DNA from: Ruminococcus sp.
Lineage (GTDB): Bacteria; Bacillota; Clostridia; Oscillospirales; Ruminococcaceae
Assembly (NCBI GenBank): GCA_015066865.1
Contig: SVNQ01000021.1
Coordinates: 1-35,981 of the forward strand
Direction of reading: 5' to 3'
Length of the DNA: 35,981 nucleotides
The position numbers and the translations under genes were made by a program. Position 1 is the stretch's first letter, and each line of letters opens with the position of its first letter. The notes under the pieces are model-generated. The model saw nothing but the letters and a program-made list of their open reading frames with translations, was not told the origin of the DNA and ran no database searches. Positions 1-6,469 of this stretch are shown piece after piece.

Positions 1-370
1 TCCGATCTATCATGTCCTCAAATGTCATCTCGGACTGCGGCTTCTGGGGCTTGGGTTCCCATACAATGCCCTTATCACGCTCCGGTCTGCGCTGACGAGG
101 CTTCTGTGCGGGCTTTTCTTCCTCCGGCACTGCCTTTTTGATGGACATGCTGATCTTGCCCTGCTCGTTGATCTGAAGCACCTTTACCTTGACATCCTGT
201 CCCTCTGTCAGGAACTCCCGAATGTCCGTAACATAGGCATTTGCAACCTCTGAAATATGTACCATTCCTGTGATGGGCTTTCCGTCCTCCACCGGAACTT
301 CTACAAATGCACCATAATTCGTAATTCCTTTTACTTTGCCGTCATAAATTTTTCCGATTTCCAGCTGCAT
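1..370 (-). CDS. yabR: S1-domain RNA-binding protein (YabR-like), 3' end cut by window
   Basis: The first 123 codons are visible, running off the left edge. The N-terminal ~72 residues form an S1 (OB-fold) RNA-binding domain: it opens MQLEIGKIYDGKVKGI, continues NYGAFVEV and GMVHISEV, and ends near ISMSIKKA. A basic, proline-rich tail follows (KPAQKPRQRRPERD). The start ATG at 370 is preceded by an AGGGGG ribosome-binding site. It lies 41 bases downstream of divIC in the same direction, matching the Bacillus subtilis order yabP-yabQ-divIC-yabR, which is the main reason for the name. Related small S1 proteins bind RNA or ribosomes; the exact role here is inference. Confidence 0.85.
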   Translation of the reverse strand, partial: MQLEIGKIYDGKVKGITNYGAFVEVPVEDGKPITGMVHISEVANAYVTDIREFLTEGQDVKVKVLQINEQGKISMSIKKAVPEEEKPAQKPRQRRPERDKGIVWEPKPQKPQSEMTFEDMIDR

Positions 371-411
371 ACACTGAAATCCCCCTGCTATAAAAATTTC
401 AAATTACCGTG

Positions 412-726
412 TCAGTCACGGGTTGTGTCATAATATCTGCGCTCGTCGGGATAGGCATAATTGCCGCTCTCTACCGCCAATTTTTCCATATAACGCATGA
501 TTTCTTCGGGCTTTTCACCGTCAACGATTTCCTGCAGCTCATTCAGCTCAAGTTTCAGTGCATCAATATCTTCTTCTATGCTTGCAAGCTCCTGCTCCTT
601 TTCAACAATGGCAGTCTGTGTGTTGATAATGGAAACAGCGCAGAAAATCACAAACAATGCGCATGCAACACGCAGCAGCAGACGGAACAGAATACTGGTC
701 TTGTCACCTTTTTTTGTTTTTGGCAT
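412..726 (-). CDS. divIC: Septum formation initiator DivIC/FtsB-like protein
   Basis: A 104-residue bitopic membrane protein. The short basic N-terminus (MPKTKKGDK) is cytoplasmic, residues ~12-34 form one membrane helix, and residues ~38-70 are a heptad-like coiled coil rich in E, L and I. A short C-terminal domain follows. This is the DivIC/FtsB plan; DivIC works with FtsL and DivIB outside the membrane at the division septum. Its start lies inside the 3' end of yabQ (23-base overlap), with a GAAGGTG ribosome-binding site, so the two are probably translationally coupled. Length and neighbours match DivIC; sequence conservation in the family is low, so the call relies on topology and synteny. 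Confidence 0.85.
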   Translation of the reverse strand: MPKTKKGDKTSILFRLLLRVACALFVIFCAVSIINTQTAIVEKEQELASIEEDIDALKLELNELQEIVDGEKPEEIMRYMEKLAVESGNYAYPDERRYYDTTRD

Positions 727-1243
727 TTTGTTTCACCTTCTTTATATTTCTTTTTTTATTATACACCATTTGAGGGGTAAGTTGCAAGGGATTTTGCGTA
801 TTTTTTTGTGCTTTTTCTGTTTTTTTGTTGTTTTTTACAAATATTCCATGCACTTTTTTACATATCAATGCAAAACTTTTTCTGATGATCCTGAACGGCG
901 CTCGCAGTATCCGGCATATCGCACCGCCAACGGTAATTACGATCTGCCCAAGCGTGCATTCGTACAGGATAAATCCCAATATGCACCCAAACACATAGTA
1001 CATGCGGAATTGTCCGAGTGCAAATGCCGATGTATAGCCCAAAATCAATATTATGCTGATGATCGGAAACAGCACATCCTCCGCCGCCACTGCCGCCGGA
1101 TGGTGCGGAATCAGACGGCGCAGCAGCCGCATTCCGTCGAACACCAGCCCGCAGGGAATCCCCAACAAGCATGCACCTGCAAACAGCAGCATCTGTTCTT
1201 CGGGGGAAACAAATGTTTCGGGTATTACAAATGCCGCCGTCAT
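704..1243 (-). CDS. yabQ: Spore cortex biosynthesis protein YabQ
   Basis: A 179-residue membrane protein with hydrophobic segments at about residues 18-40, 57-80 and 82-107, followed by a long lysine/asparagine-rich cytoplasmic tail. The motif PCGLVFDGMRLLRR after the first helix is typical of YabQ. In Bacillus, YabQ is a SigE-dependent outer forespore membrane protein needed for cortex assembly. It overlaps yabP by four bases (ATGA) and divIC by 23 bases, so the three form one translationally coupled cluster. Its presence is evidence that the organism can sporulate or descends from spore formers. Confidence 0.88.
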   Translation of the reverse strand: MTAAFVIPETFVSPEEQMLLFAGACLLGIPCGLVFDGMRLLRRLIPHHPAAVAAEDVLFPIISIILILGYTSAFALGQFRMYYVFGCILGFILYECTLGQIVITVGGAICRILRAPFRIIRKSFALICKKVHGIFVKNNKKTEKAQKNTQNPLQLTPQMVYNKKRNIKKVKQNAKNKKR

Positions 1244-1515
1244 CGGAACAGCTTCCCCAGAAGTGTGAGGGGGGACTGCTTATCTCGGTCACCGTACTGC
1301 AGCGACCAAATATCTCCCTCCACGGACATATTGCCCGTTTCAATGCTGACGGCATTGATATGCAGATCTTTGCCGGTAATGGTCAGCTCACCGAGTCGTG
1401 TATAGAGTACGATCTCACGTTCATCGAAGCTGTCCACGTCCGTGACGCCGGAGAGGTTCAGAGATTTTCGGTTTTCAAGAATCATGGTATGCGGTGCGGC
1501 TTTATATTCCGGCAT
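1240..1515 (-). CDS. yabP: Sporulation protein YabP (YabP/YqfC family)
   Basis: A 91-residue protein. I chose the ATG at 1515 because a perfect AGGAGG site lies eight bases before it; the open frame continues upstream to 1707 but that part overlaps the divergent metY start and promoter and has no suitable ribosome-binding site. The sequence has the YabP pattern: ENRKSLNLSGVTDVDSFDE, then LYTRLGELTITGKDLHI and a GNMSVEGDI segment. YabP acts with YabQ in spore cortex formation. In B. subtilis the preceding gene is the S4-domain gene yabO; here metY diverges instead, so yabP heads the cluster. Confidence 0.88.
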   Translation of the reverse strand: MPEYKAAPHTMILENRKSLNLSGVTDVDSFDEREIVLYTRLGELTITGKDLHINAVSIETGNMSVEGDIWSLQYGDRDKQSPLTLLGKLFR

Positions 1516-1608
1516 GGCTTGTTCCTCCTGTACAGCAATTGTTCGCTTTGTAGTAGTATATGCGGCAAACAAAAATTTCAGAACAGATGTATGAATTTCA
1601 GTTTTTTC

Positions 1609-1637
1609 TTGCAATTGCAAAGGTTTTGTGGTATAAT
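1609..1637 (+). promoter_or_regulatory. metY promoter (extended -10)
   Basis: TTGCAA at 1609-1614 and TATAAT at 1632-1637 are 17 bases apart, and TGG directly precedes the -10 hexamer, giving an extended -10. The metY start codon is 53 bases downstream. This is a good sigma-A type match read directly from sequence. Confidence 0.8.
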
Positions 1638-1690
1638 AAAAAACACAGCGGTGCGCCGCTGAAAATCCAAACCGAAAGGACGATGCCATC

Positions 1691-2956
1691 ATGAAAATTG
1701 AAACCAAATGCCTGCATGAAGGCTATGAGCGTACAAACGGTGCGCCCGGTGCACTGCCGATCGTGCAGAGTACCACCTATGTTTTTGACAGTACACAGCA
1801 CATTGCTGATTTGTTTAACATGCCGACGGAGCATATGTATTCCCGTTTTTCCAATCCGACTGTTGACGCTGTGGAAAAGAAGATCGCTGCGCTCGAGGGC
1901 GGCGTTGGTGCAATGTGCACCTCCAGCGGACAGGCTGCATCCCTGCTGTCCGTGCTGAACCTCTGCAATTCCGGCGACAGCTTCATTGCGGCAAGCGCAA
2001 TTTACGGCGGTACGGTAAATCTGTTCGCAGTCAGCCTGAAAAAGCTCGGCATTGAGTGTATTTTCGTGGATCCTGAGGCTACTGAGGAAGAACTGGAAGC
2101 TGCCATCAAGCCGAACACAAAGCTTGTTTTCGGCGAAACTCTGGCAAATCCTGCACTGAATGTGTTTGACATTGAGAGATTTGCAAATTTTGCTCACAAG
2201 CACGGCATTCCGCTGATCGTGGACAACACTTTCCCGACGCCCATTCTGTGCCGTCCGTTTGAGTTTGGTGCGGACATTGTGGTGCACTCCACAACAAAGT
2301 ACATGGACGGCCATGCAGTGCAGGGCGGCGGCGTGATCGTGGACAGCGGTAATTTTGACTGGACAAACGGAAAATTCCCGGAATTTACCGAACCCGACGA
2401 GAGTTATCACGGAGTGGTCTACACCAGAGAATTTGGCAAAATGGCGTACATTATCAAGGCAAGAATGCAGCTGATGCGTGATTTTGGCTGCTATCCGGCA
2501 GCAAACTCCGCATTTCTGCTCAATCTCGGTCTGGAAACGCTGGCAGTGAGAATGGAACGTTACTGCAAGAACGGTCTGACAGTTGCGAAATTCCTGCAGG
2601 GCTGCGATGCAGTGGCAAGCGTTACCTATCCGGGTCTTGAATCCGACAAGCACTACGAGCGTGGTCAGAAGTATCTGCCGAATGGCTGCAGCGGTGTTAT
2701 TTCCTTCAATATCAAGGGCGGCAGAGAGGCTGCAACGAAGTTCATGGACGCACTCAAGCTTGCATCCCGTGAGGTTCACGTTGCGGATATCCGCACCTGC
2801 GTGCTGCATCCTGCAAGCATGACGCACCGTCAGCTCACCGATGAACAGCTTGTGGCTGCCGGCATTGACGCAGGCATGATCCGTCTGTCCGTGGGTCTGG
2901 AGAATGTCGAGGACATTATCGAGGATCTGACACAGGCATTTTCTGCGGCGAAGTAA
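1691..2956 (+). CDS. metY: O-acetylhomoserine sulfhydrylase (Cys/Met PLP enzyme)
   Basis: A 421-residue fold-type I PLP enzyme of the Cys/Met metabolism family. The PLP lysine is K203 in STTKYMDGH; D178 in VDNT should contact the pyridine nitrogen, and Y50/R52 in MYSRFSNPT bind the phosphate. The N-terminus ETKCLHEGYE and the length fit O-acetylhomoserine aminocarboxypropyltransferase better than cystathionine gamma-synthase (~380 residues). It would make homocysteine from O-acetylhomoserine and sulfide in the cytoplasm, for methionine synthesis. The ribosome-binding site is GAAAGGA, 10 bases before ATG. It is a single-gene unit with its own promoter and terminator, transcribed against the replication direction and divergent from yabP. 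Substrate choice among the family is inferred. Confidence 0.88.
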   Translation: MKIETKCLHEGYERTNGAPGALPIVQSTTYVFDSTQHIADLFNMPTEHMYSRFSNPTVDAVEKKIAALEGGVGAMCTSSGQAASLLSVLNLCNSGDSFIAASAIYGGTVNLFAVSLKKLGIECIFVDPEATEEELEAAIKPNTKLVFGETLANPALNVFDIERFANFAHKHGIPLIVDNTFPTPILCRPFEFGADIVVHSTTKYMDGHAVQGGGVIVDSGNFDWTNGKFPEFTEPDESYHGVVYTREFGKMAYIIKARMQLMRDFGCYPAANSAFLLNLGLETLAVRMERYCKNGLTVAKFLQGCDAVASVTYPGLESDKHYERGQKYLPNGCSGVISFNIKGGREAATKFMDALKLASREVHVADIRTCVLHPASMTHRQLTDEQLVAAGIDAGMIRLSVGLENVEDIIEDLTQAFSAAK

Positions 2957-2978
2957 ACTGAAAAATCATATAAAATAC

Positions 2979-3022
2979 AAGGAGTTACCCTGCAACAACA
3001 GGATAACTCCTTTCAATTTTTA
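2979..3022 (+). terminator. Rho-independent terminator of metY
   Basis: The arms AAGGAGTTA-C-CCTG and CAGG-A-TAACTCCTT pair with one internal mismatch around a CAACAA loop (2979-3012). The right side continues as TTCAATTTTT. It ends 22 bases after the metY stop and directly abuts the toxin promoter. Confidence 0.85.
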
Positions 3023-3026
3023 TCGT

Positions 3027-3055
3027 TTGACAACTCCTCACACATATGCTATAAT
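3027..3055 (+). promoter_or_regulatory. Promoter of the putative type I toxin mRNA
   Basis: Perfect sigma-A hexamers: TTGACA (3027-3032), 17-base spacer, TATAAT (3050-3055), with TGC before the -10. Predicted start is near 3062. It points towards the small hydrophobic frame at 3132-3212. Confidence 0.85.
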
Positions 3056-3089
3056 AATTTTAGAGTGTCTGCATAACGGTAGGCGGTTT

Positions 3090-3104
3090 CTCCCAAAAGG
3101 GAGG
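3090..3104 (+). promoter_or_regulatory. Hairpin that can sequester the toxin Shine-Dalgarno
   Basis: CTCCC (3090-3094) can pair with GGGAG (3099-3103) across an AAAA loop. The right arm is the Shine-Dalgarno itself (AAGGGAGGTGAT is nearly fully complementary to the 16S 3' end). Masking of an exceptionally strong site is typical of type I toxin mRNAs. Confidence 0.55.
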
Positions 3105-3131
3105 TGATAATGTAGGGTAAGCTTTTCGGAC

Positions 3132-3212
3132 ATGATTTTGTTCGCAACGTTTATTGCTACAATTATCTCTCTTGTTTACAAAATCACAAAAGATTTCTAT
3201 AACAAGAAATAA
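3132..3212 (+). CDS. Putative holin-like type I toxin peptide; canonical start apparently lost
   Basis: From ATG 3132 the frame encodes 26 residues, MILFATFIATIISLVYKITKDFYNKK cut here to its key features: a hydrophobic helix of about 17 residues and a lysine-rich tail. The frame is open from 3111, and reading from codon 3114 gives xVSFSD before the Met, which resembles the usual start of Firmicute holin-like toxins (MVxF...). That codon is AGG, not ATG, although the strong Shine-Dalgarno sits nine bases before it. The ATG at 3110 is followed at once by TAG. So either translation starts weakly at 3132, or a one-base change has disabled the toxin. I recognise the general type I toxin pattern (small hydrophobic peptide, antisense RNA), not a named family. 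Confidence 0.55.
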   Translation: MILFATFIATIISLVYKITKDFYNKK

Positions 3213-3224
3213 TTCTTTATTTAC

Positions 3225-3317
3225 ATAAAGAAACACCGCCCGACTCTCCAAAGTTAGCGGTGTATCTTTATACCAACAACTAAAGGGAGATGACCGCTTA
3301 TCGCAGGCATTCTCTTT
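3225..3317 (-). ncRNA. Putative antisense antitoxin RNA
   Basis: A predicted ~90-nucleotide transcript from the consensus promoter at 3324-3352, ending at the hairpin 3233-3263 plus TTTCTTTAT on the minus strand. It converges on the toxin mRNA, overlapping its 3' untranslated part, and carries a segment complementary to the toxin Shine-Dalgarno. No open frame of interest is visible. Both ends are inferred from promoter and terminator positions. Confidence 0.6.
3233..3263. terminator. Hairpin shared by toxin mRNA and antisense RNA
   Basis: ACACCGC (3233-3239) pairs with GCGGTGT (3257-3263), with a short inner stem (GACT/AGTT) in the loop. On the minus strand it is followed by TTTCTTT, a fair terminator; on the plus strand the tail ATCTTTAT is weaker. 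Placed between the convergent promoters, as in par loci with a bidirectional terminator. Confidence 0.65.
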
Positions 3318-3323
3318 ATTTAT

Positions 3324-3352
3324 ATCATATCACAAATGATAGGGTTTGTCAA
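3324..3352 (-). promoter_or_regulatory. Promoter of the antisense antitoxin RNA
   Basis: On the minus strand: TTGACA (3352-3347), 17-base spacer, TATGAT (3329-3324), with TGA before the -10. A near-consensus promoter that faces away from the only nearby gene on that side (feoB ends at 3413) and has no open reading frame of its own, which points to a non-coding product. Confidence 0.8.
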
Positions 3353-3412
3353 GAGATTCATCATAGAGATTAGCGGCAACATTTTTGACAACTTATATGT
3401 GAAAGTGATTTT

Positions 3413-5515
3413 TTACCCCCAAAGCATACTTGCTGCATTCACAAGAAAACACATAATCAAGCCAATCATCGTCGGCATAGCCGCAGAAAACAGCGTCCAC
3501 TTCACGCTTTTGGTTTCCTTAAAAATGGTCAGAACTGTGGTCGAACACGGGAAATGCAGCAGCGAAAAAAGCATCACACAAAGGGCAGTCACGGGCGTCC
3601 AGCCGTTTTCCACAAAGAGGCTGTGCAATGTGGAAAGTTCCGTGATTTCCGTTAAACTACCCTGCGAGAGGTAGCTCATGATGATGATGGGAATGACGAT
3701 TTCATTCGCAGGGAAGCCCAAAATAAACGCCAGCAATATTGTTCCGTCCATACCGAACCATTGTGCAAAGGGATCGAGAAATCCTGCGCAGAGCGCCAGC
3801 AAACTCTGATCCGCCACAGAAATATTGGCAAGCAGCCAGATGAGAATGCCCGTAGGTGCGGCAACAATGCAGGCACGCCCAAGCACGAAGATCGTCCGGT
3901 CGAGAATCGAACGCACGATCACTTTGCCGATCTGTGGTCGTCTGTAGGGAGGAAGCTCCAGTGTGAACGAGGACGGAATTCCCTTGAGCAGCGTTTTTGA
4001 GAGAAGCTTGGATGCAAAAAATGTCGTACCAACGCCAAAAAGAATGACTCCAAGCAAAATCAGTGCGGACAGCAGCGAATCCACCACTGCAACGCCTGTT
4101 ACGAAAAACATGGTGATGAGGGAAATGAGCATTGGAAAACGTCCGTTGCACGGTACAAAACAGTTGGTGAGAATCGCAATCAGGCGCTCCCTCGGAGAAT
4201 CAATAATGCGGCAGCCTGTGACGCCTGCGGCATTGCATCCAAAGCCCATGCACATGGTCAGTGCCTGTTTTCCACATGCACCGCACTTTCGGAAGCTGCG
4301 GTCGAGGTTGAATGCAACCCTCGGCAAATAGCCTGCATCCTCAAGCAGGGTGAACAGGGGGAAAAATATTGCCATCGGCGGCAGCATTACCGAAACCACC
4401 CACGCAAGTGTGCGGTACATGCCCTGTATGAAAAGTCCGTCAACCCACGCAGGTGCGCCAATTTTCGCAAGTCCACTGCTTGCTGCATCACCGACAAAAA
4501 ATAAAAATTCCGACAGCAGCGATGATGGATAATTTGCACCGATCATGGTCAGCCAGAGAATACCCGCAAGAAGGAGGAGCATCACGGGTATGCCGAATTT
4601 CCTCCCCATAAAGATGCGGTCAAGCGCACGATCCCTCGCATCGGTGCAGTTTTTTTGATAGGTAATGACGTTTCCTGCGATTCTCTCCGCATGCATCACG
4701 AGTGACGAAATGACGGAATCCTGTAATTTTTCCGATGTCATTCCCTCATTTTCAAGCAGTTCGATCGACTCATTCAGTTTTACAAGAAAGCGCTCGGGAA
4801 GGTCATCCGCCGATACATTTCTGAGAAAGGATTCCTCCTGCTCCAGAAATCGCAGTACCGCCCATCTTGTCGGAACGTTGAATTTATCCTCACCAAGCAG
4901 TCTTGTGAGAATTTCAAGCTGCGCTTCTATGGTTTCCTCATAAAATGGCTGAAAATGCGGGGCGGGTTGTTCATCCAGAAGAGCCTGCAATCGCTCCATC
5001 AAGGCATCCAGCCCCTTGCCGCTTCTTGCAGTCATGCCGACTACGGGAGTCTGCAATTCCTGCTCCAATGCGTCAAGATCGACGGAAATTCCACGTTTTT
5101 CTGCTTCATCAAGCAAATTCACACAGACAAGCACACGATCTGACAATTCCATCGTCTGCAGCACCAGATTGAGATTCCGCTCCAGACAGCACGCATCACA
5201 GACAACCACCACAGCTTCAGGATTAGCGCTGCAAAGATAATCCCTTGCTGCCTCCTCCTCGGCGGAATCGGCACGCAGGGAGTATGTGCCCGGCAGATCT
5301 GCCAAAACAATGCGTTTTCCTCCATATTCCGTGATTCCCATGGCATTGGATACGGTTTTTCCCGCCCAGTTTCCCGTATGCTGGTGCATACCTGTGAGTG
5401 CATTGAATACCGTGGATTTTCCGACATTGGGATTACCGGCAAGCGCCACAACATGGTCAGCCTGCAGCGGTTTATCCTCCCGCATCATTTCATAACCTGT
5501 GCCTTCATGTCCCAT
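3413..5515 (-). CDS. feoB: Ferrous iron transporter FeoB
   Basis: A 700-residue FeoB. The N-terminal G domain has G1 GNPNVGKST (27-35), G3 DLPG (73-76) and G4 NLLD; a helical GDI-like spacer follows, then the Gate/Nucleoside-recognition membrane domains with about eight or more helices, including CMGFGCNAAGVTGCRI and CFVPCNGRFP. It imports Fe2+ across the inner membrane with GTP hydrolysis. The start at 5515 was chosen because AAAGGAG lies seven bases before it; the frame is open to 5602 without support. No feoA is visible next to it, which is unusual for many feo loci. No Fur-like box was recognised upstream. Confidence 0.93.
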   Translation of the reverse strand: MGHEGTGYEMMREDKPLQADHVVALAGNPNVGKSTVFNALTGMHQHTGNWAGKTVSNAMGITEYGGKRIVLADLPGTYSLRADSAEEEAARDYLCSANPEAVVVVCDACCLERNLNLVLQTMELSDRVLVCVNLLDEAEKRGISVDLDALEQELQTPVVGMTARSGKGLDALMERLQALLDEQPAPHFQPFYEETIEAQLEILTRLLGEDKFNVPTRWAVLRFLEQEESFLRNVSADDLPERFLVKLNESIELLENEGMTSEKLQDSVISSLVMHAERIAGNVITYQKNCTDARDRALDRIFMGRKFGIPVMLLLLAGILWLTMIGANYPSSLLSEFLFFVGDAASSGLAKIGAPAWVDGLFIQGMYRTLAWVVSVMLPPMAIFFPLFTLLEDAGYLPRVAFNLDRSFRKCGACGKQALTMCMGFGCNAAGVTGCRIIDSPRERLIAILTNCFVPCNGRFPMLISLITMFFVTGVAVVDSLLSALILLGVILFGVGTTFFASKLLSKTLLKGIPSSFTLELPPYRRPQIGKVIVRSILDRTIFVLGRACIVAAPTGILIWLLANISVADQSLLALCAGFLDPFAQWFGMDGTILLAFILGFPANEIVIPIIIMSYLSQGSLTEITELSTLHSLFVENGWTPVTALCVMLFSLLHFPCSTTVLTIFKETKSVKWTLFSAAMPTMIGLIMCFLVNAASMLWG

Positions 5516-5596
5516 GAAATCGCTCCTTTCACTTTGTGCGGCACTGCCGTTATTCACGAACATACTATGCAGCGCAGGGCAAGTCCCATTCCAGAC

Positions 5597-5625
5597 TTGC
5601 ATTGCAGGCGCAATTATGGTATAAT
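5597..5625 (+). promoter_or_regulatory. birA promoter (extended -10)
   Basis: TTGCAT (5597-5602), 17-base spacer, TATAAT (5620-5625), with TGG directly before the -10. Transcription would begin about 14 bases before the birA start, leaving a leader that is essentially only the AGGAG site. Confidence 0.78.
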
Positions 5626-5645
5626 GATTGCAGGAGATGATAATT

Positions 5646-6425
5646 ATGACAGTACCCGAAACGATTCAGAAACTTCTGCCTGAGTGCTGCGGCATAGGAA
5701 AACAGATCCTGTATTTTCAGGAAATCGACTCAACCAACCGACTTGCAAAGGAACTTGCCGCACAGGGTGCTGTACATGGTACGGTATTGCTTGCCGACAG
5801 GCAGAGCGCAGGTCGTGGGAGACTTGGAAAAACTTTTCATTCACCCATTGGGGGATTGTATCTTTCGGCGATTTTGCGTCCAAATTTCACCGCAGCGGAC
5901 ATGATGTCGGTAACGGCATGTGCAGCCGCAGCGGTATATTCTGCTTTGGAGGAATACGGAATTTCAGCAAAAATCAAATGGGTCAACGATCTTTTTCTGC
6001 ATGACCGAAAAATCTGCGGCATTCTTTGTGAGGGTGGATTTCATCCGCAAAGCGGCAAGCTTGATTACCTTGTCATCGGCATCGGACTGAATCTGCAAAA
6101 GGATGCTTTTCTTCCGCAGGAACTTCACAACATTGTCACGGATATAGAAACCGAAACCGGCTTAAAAATTGACAGAAATGACGCAGCAGCGGCAATTCTT
6201 CGTCATCTCGATCGGTATATCAAGGAAATTCATGACAAAACTTTTTTGAGAGTTTATACCGAGAATTCCTACACTCTCGGAAAGCGTGTTATCGTGACGC
6301 ATCATGGCGTGGAACGTGAGGCGCTTGCCGTTGGCTACACGCAGGATTGTGGCTTGATTGTGCGGTTTTCCGATAATTCCGAGGATGTTGTGACAACGGG
6401 AACTGCGAGATTTATAAGTGAGTAA
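5646..6425 (+). CDS. birA: Biotin-[acetyl-CoA-carboxylase] ligase, catalytic domain only
   Basis: A 259-residue biotin protein ligase. It begins directly with the catalytic domain (ILYFQEIDSTN) and lacks the N-terminal helix-turn-helix of E. coli BirA, so it should biotinylate carboxyl-carrier proteins but not repress transcription. The biotinyl-AMP loop is GRGRLG (56-61), followed by the KWVND and KICGIL segments; the C-terminal SH3-like domain is present (GLIVRFSDN...VVTTGTARF). The ATG at 5646 was preferred to upstream TTG/ATG codons because AGGAG is nine bases before it. It is monocistronic, on the strand opposite to its neighbours, and ends in a bidirectional terminator shared with serS. 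Confidence 0.92.
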   Translation: MTVPETIQKLLPECCGIGKQILYFQEIDSTNRLAKELAAQGAVHGTVLLADRQSAGRGRLGKTFHSPIGGLYLSAILRPNFTAADMMSVTACAAAAVYSALEEYGISAKIKWVNDLFLHDRKICGILCEGGFHPQSGKLDYLVIGIGLNLQKDAFLPQELHNIVTDIETETGLKIDRNDAAAAILRHLDRYIKEIHDKTFLRVYTENSYTLGKRVIVTHHGVEREALAVGYTQDCGLIVRFSDNSEDVVTTGTARFISE

Positions 6426-6428
6426 ATA

Positions 6429-6463
6429 TAACAAATCCCCCGCCTGTGGCGGGGGATTTGTTA
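6429..6463. terminator. Bidirectional terminator between birA and serS
   Basis: A 16-bp perfect stem TAACAAATCCCCCGCC / GGCGGGGGATTTGTTA with a TGT spacer. It lies four bases past the birA stop and seven before the serS stop, so it can end both convergent genes. Confidence 0.9.
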
Positions 6464-6469
6464 CATTCT

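Larger units (their letters stand above)
3096..3293. repeat. 12-base direct repeat linking toxin SD and antitoxin RNA
   Basis: AAAGGGAGGTGA at 3096-3107 (toxin Shine-Dalgarno) recurs as AAAGGGAGATGA at 3282-3293, inside the region transcribed from the opposite strand. The antisense RNA therefore carries TCATCTCCCTTT, which can pair with the toxin Shine-Dalgarno over 12 positions with one G-U. The par locus of plasmid pAD1 (fst/RNAII) uses direct repeats in the same way. Confidence 0.6.

Noticed and set aside
1598..2827. A 409-codon minus frame opposite metY
   Set aside because: It is the shadow of metY: the plus frame has every catalytic residue of the family and a promoter, ribosome-binding site and terminator.
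3336..3674. A plus-strand frame of 112 codons opposite the feoB 3' end
   Set aside because: It is the antisense shadow of feoB, overlaps the antisense RNA promoter and has no ribosome-binding site.
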